A stretch of 64,000 bases of DNA from Metarhizium brunneum (lineage: Eukaryota; Ascomycota; Sordariomycetes; Hypocreales; Clavicipitaceae): NCBI RefSeq assembly GCF_013426205.1, contig NC_089422.1, positions 2,666,001 through 2,730,000 on the forward strand, read 5' to 3'. Position 1 is the stretch's first letter. Each line of letters begins with the position of its first letter. Shown here piece by piece: positions 54,518-64,000 of this stretch. Both the position numbers and the translations under genes were made by a program. The notes beneath the pieces were generated by a model. The model was given only the letters and a program-made list of their open reading frames with translations. It ran no database searches and was not told the DNA's origin.

Positions 54518-55999
54518 TCAGTCAGTCTTATCCTCCTTCCGTCCAGCGAGGCCCATCCAGTCCCAACAAACTGTTTTCAGACGTTAGCGAGAACAAGCTC
54601 AGTCTCCCGGAAACCGGAATACGCTTACTCGTAAATCCAAGGTCGTGTTTGAAGTAGGCCTGCATGACATCCTCTCCAAAGACGGTGCCCTCGGGCCCCG
54701 AAGCAACAGCCGTCTTTCCCACCGCCAATCCAATCATGGGGGGCACTTCTTGGAGCTCTGCAAACTTGGGTTCCTGGCCTACATGCTTCTTCAGGAGGAA
54801 TTTGTGAATGTTCTGAGCGGCATAGTGGCCGCTGTGCATGGCCCAGCCGCAGCGCTTGATGCCCGACCACTTGGTCAAGTCTCCGGCGCAGAGGTGGAAT
54901 TCGGCATTCGGGGTGCCAGGGGAGAAAGTGCAACTGCGTTCATAGCGTGTCAGTGATGCGTCAATGCGACAAGGCGGTTGTATTTTATTTCCCTTGCCAA
55001 ACGTGAGATGGGAAAAACGAACTTGCTCTCGATTTTAACGTAGCCGTCCCCGTCAATTGCCGATGAAGGCAGATAGGTCGCTGTTGACTTGCTCTTGGAC
55101 ATGGCCATGATAACCACACTGGCAGACATTTTGTGCCCATTAGTAAACTCAATCTCATATTTGGGGGACCCGTTGGCGGTCTCAGCCTCCGTGGTAGATG
55201 CGAGTCGATGGCTCATCAATACATCAACACCGGCCTCCTTGAGTAGCTCCAAGGCCTTGTCCTTGCACTCGTCTGAGAGATTCTCTGATGATAAAAGCTT
55301 GTCTCGGGAGTGGATAAGAGTAACCTTTACATCAGGCTTAACCAGCTTAAGCTCAGCTGCCATCTCAATGCCGACCGCTCCACCTCCCACAACAACCACG
55401 CCGTGCTGGGCGCTGGCAACTGAATGAATATGCTCCTCGACTTCGAGAAGATACTGCTTTCTCGTCAGGGATTGGGGCACGACCGGCCACACCCTCCGGA
55501 GACCGGTGGCAGCAACGAAGTAGTCATACTCGTGTGTGCTGGCAACCTTGGTTGTGCTGTCAATTGTAGTGGCTGTCTTTGCCTCGCAGTCAACACTTGA
55601 TACAGAGGCCTGGATGAACTTGATCTGGGGGGTCTGCAGTCCAGGGAGGTCTTGGAATTTAATCCAGACCTTCTTGGCATACTCTGCGTCAGCCAGGGCA
55701 AGCGGAGACCCAATCAAGTGATCTGACTCCAAATGTTAGGCGCGGGTGTTGCAATTGCTCTCATTTCCATTCGATTACAAAGTCTACTTACAAAAACCGT
55801 CTCTCTCATCAGCAACGGTAATGTCCCAGTTTACGCGGGGAAGGTTGGGGTGATGCTCGTATGGCTGCTGGAACATGCGTGGCGAGAGACCCTGTCCGAG
55901 GTCGAGAAGATTGGTGGCCACGGACAGGCCAGCATACGAACCTCCCGCAATGAACACTCTGACGGTTGGAGCGTCTGACACATTTAGGACTGAACCCAT
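54518..55999 (-). CDS. AIF/AMID-like FAD-dependent pyridine nucleotide oxidoreductase
   Basis: Four exons: 55999-55792, 55722-55023, 54933-54629, 54570-54518; total 1266 nt, 421 residues. Introns are 69, 89 and 58 bp; the second uses a weaker donor GTTCGT. The N-terminus MGSVLNVSDAPTVRVFIAGG leads into a FAD-binding GGSYAG Rossmann motif at about 18-26. A second, NAD(P)H-binding motif VVVGGGAVGIEMAAEL is at about 177-192. The FAD-closing segment HLCAGDLTKWSGIKRCGWAM is at about 313-333. This is the two-dinucleotide-fold plan of AIF-like and AMID/FSP1-type oxidoreductases. No membrane segment or targeting tail is clear. Its substrate is unknown. It sits inside the siderophore cluster and shares an iron-motif-bearing promoter with the ABC transporter, so a role in siderophore redox chemistry or iron stress is a reasonable inference, but not a known one. 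Confidence 0.8.
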
Positions 56000-56826
56000 T
56001 TTGGCGTTGCTGGCAGATAAGATGTTGGCTGGCTGCGTCGAAGAAAATGTTTGGGCATGTATGAAGTTGGAGAAGGGAAGTGGGATTGTTGAGGCCACAA
56101 TGTTGGTCTGTCGCGACAGACGAGTGTGGGGATGGAAGAAGCTTGGCCCACGCGTGGAGACAGACGTTAGATGTCGGGGGCATATGAATACGGCGAGTTG
56201 TTGAATGACCTTGGAGCTGGGCCGGGATTTGGTCCAAGAAGACAACAGAGTAGATGTCCTTTGCGGACCAGACGAATGGAGGGCTTGGACGGCAATGGAA
56301 CCAAGGTTCTGCATTCCGTTGGCTCGGGGAGAATAGCAGCGCGGCATTGTCATTGCCTGCTGGCACGGCACGAAAGGGTATTGGGAGGGTTGCACATGGT
56401 GTTGATCCCGAGCTGATTGATAAGTCTGCTACTCTACTGCAGCAGCACCAACACGGCTCACTTTCCCTGCTCCATGCGCTCCATAGTCTTGCTACAACGG
56501 CCTTCTGCTAGTTGTTACTTATGCTGTCGAACAACCGGGTATTCACAAGGCCGAGGGCTGTATAAAACCGAAGCCATAATGGAATCCGAACACAGTTCAA
56601 AGACCGGGTAAGGCGGGATGCTGTATGTAGCGGACAGGCTAAGCAGGCCGTCGTTCTATATCCTCGGACATCGGTGACTTGCTCGGCTAAGTTGGTTTGG
56701 ACAACGCACGCAGGTCCCGGAGTGAAGGGCACAGATGGTTTCGGGCCAGTCAGAACCAAAAGAGTGGTTGTGAGTCGTGAGTCGTGACGCCAGGTGAGGG
56801 GCGGACCAGATGAGGGTGGACTCGGC

Positions 56827-56835
56827 TTATCAGAT
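56827..56835 (-). promoter_or_regulatory. SreA/Urbs1-type iron-repressor site ATCTGATAA
   Basis: The plus strand reads TTATCAGAT, so the minus strand is a perfect ATCWGATAA match. It lies about 830 bp upstream of the oxidoreductase start and 1.3 kb upstream of the transporter. Confidence 0.6.
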
Positions 56836-57174
56836 CCTCATGAAGGCCGTGGTTGGCCGACAGGCTAAACACCTGACACAGAAGGAAGGAACCGCCGGAC
56901 CCGCTTAGGGCAAAATAGCCGGAGGCGCTCCTTCCTTGTGCTTTAATCTCTGACCGGATATCCGGAAAATCCTCCAAACCACATTTCCCTTTGTTGTTTG
57001 CTCCCAGCAGACTCCGTTTGAGCCATTAACTTGTGTTGGCATCGTCAGCAAATGTTGGGCGGCGGTGACCAACCGACCAAGCCAGCTTGTGCTTCTCCTC
57101 CGACTCCGTACCCTCCATGATGAGGCAGGGGGTTGCCTGCCCGCCACAAACGCCAAATGTGGCGCCGAGAGAAG

Positions 57175-57183
57175 TTATCTGAT
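57175..57183 (-). promoter_or_regulatory. SreA/Urbs1-type iron-repressor site ATCAGATAA
   Basis: The plus strand reads TTATCTGAT, a perfect ATCWGATAA match on the minus strand. It lies about 975 bp upstream of the ABC transporter and 1.2 kb upstream of the oxidoreductase. Confidence 0.6.
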
Positions 57184-58157
57184 CCGAACCCGCCTACCGG
57201 ACCTTGGGACCTTGCCAACTTGCGAGCCACGTCCGCGCATCGGAGGGGCGTGTCCAGCTTTGTACTTTGCTAGTCATCGAAGTGGGAAGGGGAGTGGGCG
57301 GGGATAGGTGAGCCGGCGGGAAGCAAGTATGTATCTGCATGTCAGTTGACCGTCCACCGTCGTATTTGTTTTATCCGACTGCCCACACATCTGACATCTC
57401 TTACAGCTTTGGCCCATCTGGCCCCCTCAGCAACGTACAGCTCGAGTGGGCGCGTCCGGGATGGTACTACATCGGAGAGGAGACAAAGTATCGGTACAAA
57501 CAGGGGCCGTTTTAACCGTCTTCTCTGGCCTTGGCGGCTAACTCGATCGTTGGGGTACAAAGAAGGGACTTCAATGTACTTGTTCTTCAGCCTCTCGTTA
57601 TTTGCGGTGTAGTAGTCCTCTGAGCTTGTCACCATCTTCTCCACCCCACATTACAGGACGGGGCATTAGCTCAGTCACTCATGAGAATAACTTCTTCCAA
57701 GGCCAGGGAGGCTTGATTCGTGCCGCCCATGATTGCAGGGGCTGGCTGACGACAACGAATGGATCTGGCAAAGTATTCGTAACCACGCCTTTTCTTTATC
57801 CATCCAGGACCAACTGGCCATGCTCGAGATGGCAGATCCAACGAATATCTAACACTAGATTACGGGGAGAAATTCAGGTCTGAGCAAGACATAGACCTAG
57901 GTCGCACACAGAGATATTTTGCGACATTTATTGGGGGGACATAAGATCTGCACCATATTAGCTGTTTCCACCAAGCAGCCCTGTCCGTCTTCGAGACGGT
58001 TACCTGGACAGCTAGCCATCTTCATTCTTCAGTCTTTTTCTGCCAAGATTAAGGCCGTTATAGCCTTGCAGTTTATATGGTCCCTCTCGATCGCGAGGCT
58101 GTCATCCTTACAGAATACATCTGGTGAAAGCGCGTTCCACTGTGTTGCTACTGCATC

Positions 58158-61100
58158 ATGGCAGCTGGAAACGACATTGCCAGTCCGGTGGCTGCATCGG
58201 CACAGGAGTCCGCTACCACAGACAATGATTCCACAGGTGTTATGGTTGCAACGTCGCCTGCAAAGAACAACGTATGTACAGCCTTTGCCTCCTCCTTGGA
58301 TAAGCTGTCGAATCGCGTCTGCCAACCAAGCCCGCCGAGCCGTTGGCTTTGCTTTGGCTGACGACTAATTAATTTGAGTCGACAGTTCTTCAGTTTCTTT
58401 CAGCTGCTGTTCTACGCCAGCCCGACATGGCTGGATTATCTTCTACTCGTCTTCGGCACTCTTTGTGCCTGCTGTGCTGGTGTCCCGTTCCCTTTGATGG
58501 GTATTCTCTTTGGCCAGGTTCTCGACAACCTCAATGATGCTTCGTGCGATGCAGAGAGTTCCCAAAGTACAGGCGATATTCAGTCCGAAGTCAACAAGAA
58601 GGTGCTGATACTGGTATACATCGCCATTGCCAACTTCATTGTCATATATCTCTACATTGTGTCGTGGAGCATATTTAGTCGCAGACTGGAGGCTCGAATA
58701 AGAGATCGATACTTTCAAACACTCCTTCGCCAGGATGCCACCTTTTATGACAGTCGCCAAGCTGGTGAGCTCACATCGCGGTTGAACTCTGATATCCAGA
58801 TCATCCAAGCCGGTACCTCTGAAAAGGTTGGTATCTGTATTGCCGTTAGTTCCTTCTTCATCTCATCATATGTCGTCGCGTTTGTGAGGGACACAAAGTT
58901 GGCTGCTATTCTAATTAGCTTAATCCCTGCATTTCTGTTGATGGCAGCAATTACGAGCATATTCACGCAAAAGTACGCCGCCCGTATGTCTGACGCGATT
59001 GCTTCAGCCTCCTCTATCGCTCAGGAGGCACTCTCACATATAGCAGTGGTACAAGCCTTTGGAGCAGGCCCTCGCCTTGAAGCCAAGTTTGCTTCCACAA
59101 TGATGACTGCCCAAAAAGAGGGAATGAAGAAGGCCGTAACGGCTGCCATTCAGGCCGGGACCCTCTTTTTCATTTCGTATTCCGCTAATGCTTTGGCATT
59201 CTGGCAAGGAAGTCGACAGATTGCCGATGCCGTGGAAAACGGCGGGAATAACGTCTCTGTTGGAAGAACATACACGGTCATTTTCCTCCTTGTAGACGGT
59301 GAGTCCAGTGCAAAACAAACTGAGAAATTGAAACTGAAAAATATCATGATCTTAACAAATCTCGGCAGCTTGCGTTATCCTTGGTTCCATTGCACCACTG
59401 CTCCCCATCATTGGGGCTGCAACCGCGTCATTTCAGAAACTGAAGGCGGATATTGACGCCCCATCTGGGATTGACTCGCAGTCGGGTGATGGGGACAAGC
59501 TTCCCGATACCATCGACGGCTCAGTTGAGTTTCACGATGTTTCATTTGCCTACGTTTCTCGCCCTGATCGTCCTGTGCTGAGAGGAGTCTCCTTCTCCTG
59601 CCCTGCCGGCAAGCATACAGCACTAGTCGGCCTTTCTGGAAGTGGAAAATCTACAGTTGCAGGTCTCACAGCGAGGATATATGATCCTACAGATGGTATT
59701 GTGACGTTGGACGGGCACGACCTAAAGAACCTTAACGTGAAGAATTTACGAAGCTTCATGAGCTTGGTTCAGCAGGAACCATCCCTTCTCGACAGATCCA
59801 TTCTGGAGAATATTGCCCTTGGTATTCTCAACTCTCCTTGGCCCGAGCATCAGCGATTCCAGCCTGTGATTTTGGGATCTGGTCTAGCTGAAATTGCTGC
59901 CAAACTTGCAGCCGGAAAGGATCTAGCTTCTCTGGCAGGTGCACATGGCCCAGATATGGTCGATTTGGTCCAACTGGTTCGTGAGGCAGCCTCTCTAGCT
60001 GATGCCTCCGGTTTTATAGGAAGATTCGAATTCGGGTATGGAACTCAAGTCGGCATTGGTGGTAAACTGGTCAGTGGTGGTCAACGTCAAAGAATTGCGC
60101 TTGCTAGAGCACTTATTAGGGACCCCAAGATCCTTATTCTGGACGAGGCTACTGCTTCCCTGGATTCTGCCAGCGAGCATCGTATTCAAATGGCCATCGA
60201 ATCCATTGCCAAGGGTCGGACTGTTATTGCCATTGCACACAGACTTTCTACTATCAAGAGCGCAGACAATATCATCGTCATGAATGGCGGCGAGATCATC
60301 GAACAAGGTTCTCATTTGGAGCTTATGGCACTTAATGGTTCATATGCAGGCATGGTTCGTCTCCAGAACATTGAGTCTTTGCAGAACGATGACACCCCGT
60401 CCATGGCAAGTACTGCAAGAGGGGACGTCGACACGATAATTACAGAGAAGGACTCTGTTCTCGAGGAAAAGACCGCAGACACGTTTCAGGTGCAAGACAA
60501 GGAACAACCTGCTCTGAACTCAGAGGGTATTATACCAACAACTTCCAGTCTCGATTCCAGTAAAACCGGCTGGGAAATCATTAAGGATTTGGGTCGTATG
60601 ATGCGACCACATTTGTCTTGGTTTCTGCTGGCTATTGCGGCCGGAATTATTGTTGGAGCAAGTTTCACTGGATCTGGTTTAATATTTGGTAACACCGTTG
60701 GAAGGCTAAGTCCGTGCAATTCCCCAGGTGACATTCGCTGGGCAGGAAAGTTCTTTGGAGGCTTGTTCTTCATGTTAGCCGTCATCGAGCTTCTCGCCAA
60801 TTCAATTAGCTGGTCCTCTTTTGGTAACATTTCAGAGAAACTTCTCTACAAGGTCCGCGTACTTTGTTTCCGTTCTCTCTATGAACAAGGCTTGGACTGG
60901 CATCAGGCTGATGGGCGCACCCCAGCATCGTTATTGTCCGTCATTACGGCCGATGCTGCCGCTATCGGTGGCTTTAGCGGCTCCATTATTGGAAATTGCT
61001 TTTCAATCATTGTCAACTTCGTCATAGCCATCATTGTTTCGCATATTTTGGCATGGAAGATTGCTATAGTGTGTCTGGTGACGGTACCAATACTATTGGG

Positions 61101-62397
61101 ATCAGGCATTCTACAGCTTCGGGCTCTGACCAGATTTGAGCGGAAACATGCCGACGCGTTTTCAGATGCCATCGGTATTACCGTCGAGGCTGTGAATTCT
61201 TTCAAGACTATTTCGTCTTTATCCCTGGAAAACGAAATTCTGGGCAACTATCGCCGGACGCTTCGCCCGCCGTACAAGGCCATGGCGGCTGGCACTGCCT
61301 ATGCCAATATATGGCTCGCTATTTCGTATGGAACTAGTAACCTTATATATGCATTTGCCTACTGGTGGGGTTCAACGAGAATCACAAAGGGAGAGTACAC
61401 CTCCACCGAGTTTTTCGTCATTCTCGTGGCTATGCTAGTTAGTGCTCAGCTTTGGGGCAACATGTTTACCCTTGCCCCGGAGGTTTCGCGTGCCCGTGAA
61501 GCGGGCTCCCGCATATTGAGTCTAATAGAACAAGGTTCTTCCAAAGACCTGGCGGTCAAGGAAATGGCTCTTTCGTCAACACAAACTACCGCCAGAGAGG
61601 ACATTGAAGCTGCTGCGGAGGGTCCTCCGAAGTCTGCTTCTCCCAACAGAGGTGCTACCGTAACGTTCAAGGACGTTTCATTCGCGTACCCGGCCCGGCC
61701 GCATATTCCCATTGTCCAGAACATGTCATTCACCATCCAGGCGGGCCAGTTTTGTGGTCTAGTCGGACCCTCAGGGGCGGGCAAATCTACCATCCTGTCA
61801 CTTGTTCAAAGAATGTACCGTCCAACAGGAGGAGCTATCGAAATCAATGGATCGAATATTTGTGCACGAGAGGGGACTGAGTTCCGAAACGACATTGCCG
61901 TCGTCCCCCAAGACTGTGCTCTTTTTGATGGCACAATCAAGTTCAACGTCGGCCTCGGCGCAACGCCAAATCATGAGGCAACCGATGAAGAAATCAAAGA
62001 GGCTTGTCGTTTGGCTAACATACATGACACCATAATGGCACTCCCGGACGGATACAACACTGAGTGTGGTCCTAATGGATCGCGTTTGTCTGGGGGCCAG
62101 CGACAGCGGCTAGCCATTGCTCGAGCTTTGGTACGAAAACCTCAGCTTCTCCTTCTTGATGAAAGTACAAGTGCACTCGACGCTGAGAGCGAAAAGGCAT
62201 TACAGGAAGGCCTGGAACGAGCCGCTAGAGGCATCACGGTCATTGCCATCACTCATCGCCTGCGCACCGTTCGCAAAGCCGATGTCATTTTTGTTGTTGA
62301 AGGAGGAACAATTGTAGAGAAGGGTCGTCACGAGGAGCTCGTGGAAAAAAGTGAAACATATAGAATTAACGCATTGCAGCAGATGCTTGGGTCATAA
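58158..62397 (+). CDS. Full-size ABCB-type ABC transporter, siderophore-cluster (SitT-like)
   Basis: Three exons: 58158-58271, 58386-59298, 59369-62397; total 4056 nt, 1351 residues. Introns are 114 bp (GTATGT...GACAG) and 70 bp (GTGAGT...GGCAG). Order is TMD1-NBD1-TMD2-NBD2. NBD1 has Walker A GLSGSGKST (430-438), signature VSGGQ (577-581), Walker B ILILDE (597-602) and AHRLST. NBD2 has GPSGAGKST from 1142, LSGGQ from 1249, LLLLDE and THRLRT. TMD1 starts near residue 39 (FFSFFQLLFYASPTWLDYLL) and TMD2 near 690. All catalytic motifs are intact, so both sites should hydrolyse ATP. ABCB full transporters in fungi export drugs or peptides, or import back ester-type siderophores. In Aspergillus fumigatus an ABC transporter (SitT) adjoins sidD, so a role in siderophore export, uptake or recycling is inferred. 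Direction cannot be read from sequence. Confidence 0.9.
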
Positions 62398-64000
62398 GGA
62401 AATGGGTATAGAATTAGAACTTCATCTCAGATAGAAACGCATACATATTTTAATTAGTCGCAGGAAGGCCGGTGCTAGGATGAAGGCGCCACTGAAATGA
62501 CGTTTTGAAAGGTTATTCTCTATAGCGGCTTAAAATTTGACATGTTGCAGCAGTAGACAGCTTTTCGCAACGAGCCAAGAAGTGATGGCTGGCTACCGAT
62601 GTTCTTTCTTTGTTGATGATGCTTGACGAGAAGTTGTACTATCCTCCGGAGGAGAATTCCTGTGCTCAAAGTAATAGCATGTAAAGAACTTGGAGCCCCT
62701 CAGCATCTTTACTGATACATGATCTTCTTAAAGATGCCAGAAACGCGAAGGGGATTCTCCATGTGAGTGAAGCCATTGGATTAGTATGCCAAGTCTTTCT
62801 TGGAGAAGGGTTGGGGACCTTCGGGTGCGTGTAGCACAAACAGGGAGTCATGTGGCATATTTATGGCACATGCAGTAGTATTTAAAAAGCATATCGGGTC
62901 GAAGTTGAGGGCCAGTCATGATGGCTTGTGTCAAGTATCAAGTTATGCAAGTCATTTTCTTTCGAGAAACCAGACCCAAGTACCCAATTGCACGGTATGA
63001 GATTCTGCGTGTACGGAGTACACATCGGGTTAGTTCACGAGGCACCATTACAGCCAATCGGCCTTCAACTTGACACCCCTGACTGCAACCTCAAAATACT
63101 TCTTTCCGGATGAGTATGTATAACTGGACGTTGAGAAGATATTCTGGTTCATATGCACTGCCATGTCGTCGGAGCCAGCTGACATCAACTTTAGGTGGTG
63201 GCTTGAGACATTGAGACTTGCTAGACTTCCAAGGTTCGGCAAGTCGTTCCAGTGGAACAGGCACCAGGCCCCACATGTGTAAAAGACGAGACGTCATTGG
63301 ACAGTGCGCTCGCCATGCAGCGAGATGCCTCGTGCGTCTCAAGCTTTCACAAGTTCCATGTTCACACAGTACGGAGTGCCTAGGCCGGTACTTGCTTGGG
63401 CACTCTGCGCCAACACACAGCACCTGACGGCAGAGCCGCTGCAGGCACGTCCACACTTGGTGCAACCTCCAAGTGGCCTGCGGCAACTCTGACCTGCAGC
63501 TGAGGCCAATCAACCAGACTTCTCCACCACACATGTGCAAACTAATGAGCGACTGTGGATTACGACAGCGTGCGTGGACTTTCAATGCTAACAGGACCAG
63601 CATTTCGGCTCGGGCATCTCCAGACATCCAGAGTCATCCAAGTGTTCAATGTTGCTTCCGACGCCCCCCTTCGCCCTGGAGGAGCCATTGGACCTTGCGA
63701 GCTGCCACCGACTCGTGGTGTCGCGTGAACAAAGCGACCAGACCCTTTGCATTGAGTGTTGGATTCCCCTGGGCTGCACCTCTGCCTAGACTGATCTAAC
63801 CATCTTGTTCACCGGCTACTGCCCAGCTTGACCACACGGTCGACCTAAAGCTCCATAATATCCTCCATGTGGCGCTAGTAGCGAAACCGCTCCGGTTACA
63901 TCTTCCACCATTCCAACTACATCTCGACCCGAGAATCCCTCCTCCGTTCCTGGCACAGGCCCCGCCACTCAGATCTTTGACAACATTTGCACCTCGACTG
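62398..64000. other. Intergenic, right edge of window
   Basis: These 1.6 kb follow the transporter. They contain TACGGAGTA (63012-63020), TTCAATGTT (63645-63653) and pyrimidine-rich DNA near the end that could be a promoter of a gene beyond the edge. A 178-codon minus-strand frame at 63091-63627 is Cys/Arg/Leu-rich without any motif and I do not call it. The rest of the siderophore cluster (for example sidH) could lie just outside. Confidence 0.5.

Larger units (their letters stand above)
56000..58157. other. Divergent promoter region, oxidoreductase and ABC transporter
   Basis: These 2.2 kb lie between divergent starts and hold two perfect SreA-type sites (56827-56835 and 57175-57183). Overlapping frames near 56000-56395 extend the oxidoreductase frame upstream but lack conserved residues; I keep the start at 55999. 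No separate gene is seen. Confidence 0.65.

Noticed and set aside
55784..56395. Upstream extension of the oxidoreductase frame by about 130 residues
   Set aside because: The added residues lack conservation or a clear targeting signal, and the FAD-binding fold begins normally after the Met at 55999.
63091..63627. 178-codon minus-strand frame near the right edge
   Set aside because: Cys/Arg/Leu-rich, no motif, and the DNA resembles the other intergenic regions.

Overview
The window is nuclear DNA of a filamentous ascomycete (Pezizomycotina), most likely Sordariomycetes and probably Hypocreales. The reasons are short introns (about 50-90 bp, GTRNGT donors, CTRAC/CTAAT branch sites), long regulatory gaps, a PRC2 Suz12 homologue, and an extracellular fusarinine-type siderophore cluster. 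The species cannot be fixed from sequence alone. Exon joins were made by hand from splice signals and frame; every multi-exon model closes in frame.

Left part (1-34.9 kb), mostly housekeeping and chromatin genes: the 3' end of the SF3b subunit 2 gene; a Suz12-like protein with a C-terminal PHD finger (-); an F-box/LRR-like protein (+); an RS-rich protein (-); class II histone deacetylase HDA1 with an Arb2 domain (-); an F-box protein (-); ribosome biogenesis factor Brx1 (-); a Rab11/Ypt31 GTPase with a 13-nt exon (-); a 1295-residue chromodomain protein (+); a Pex14-family peroxin (-); INO80 subunit Ies2 (+); and a Q/N-rich protein of unknown function (+) whose frame continues 205 codons past an in-frame TAG.

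Middle part (34.9-40.1 kb): a long gene-poor stretch, then a Gag1-like clamp (DUF4050) protein, probably with a 953-bp first intron.

Right part (40.6-62.4 kb) reads as an iron-acquisition cluster. It holds an A-T-C-dA-T-C synthetase of the SidD/NPS6 type (-), a SidI-type acyl-CoA ligase ending in SKL (+), a SidF-type hydroxyornithine acyltransferase ending in PKL (-), an AIF/AMID-like FAD oxidoreductase (-) and a full-size ABCB transporter (+). In the established pathway SidI makes mevalonyl-CoA, SidH dehydrates it, SidF acylates N5-hydroxyornithine in peroxisomes, and SidD assembles the trimer. SidA and SidH are not in the window. Perfect matches to the SreA/Urbs1 iron-repressor consensus ATCWGATAA lie upstream of all five genes (47840, 53087, 56827, 57175). 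About one match is expected by chance in 64 kb, and I noticed no others. This puts the oxidoreductase and transporter in the same predicted iron regulon, which is the strongest lead here.

The long intergenic regions also share short words (TTCAATGTT, TGACCAGACT, TACGGAGTA, CATGCATG) far above chance. I found no tRNA, rRNA, intact transposon or CRISPR array.
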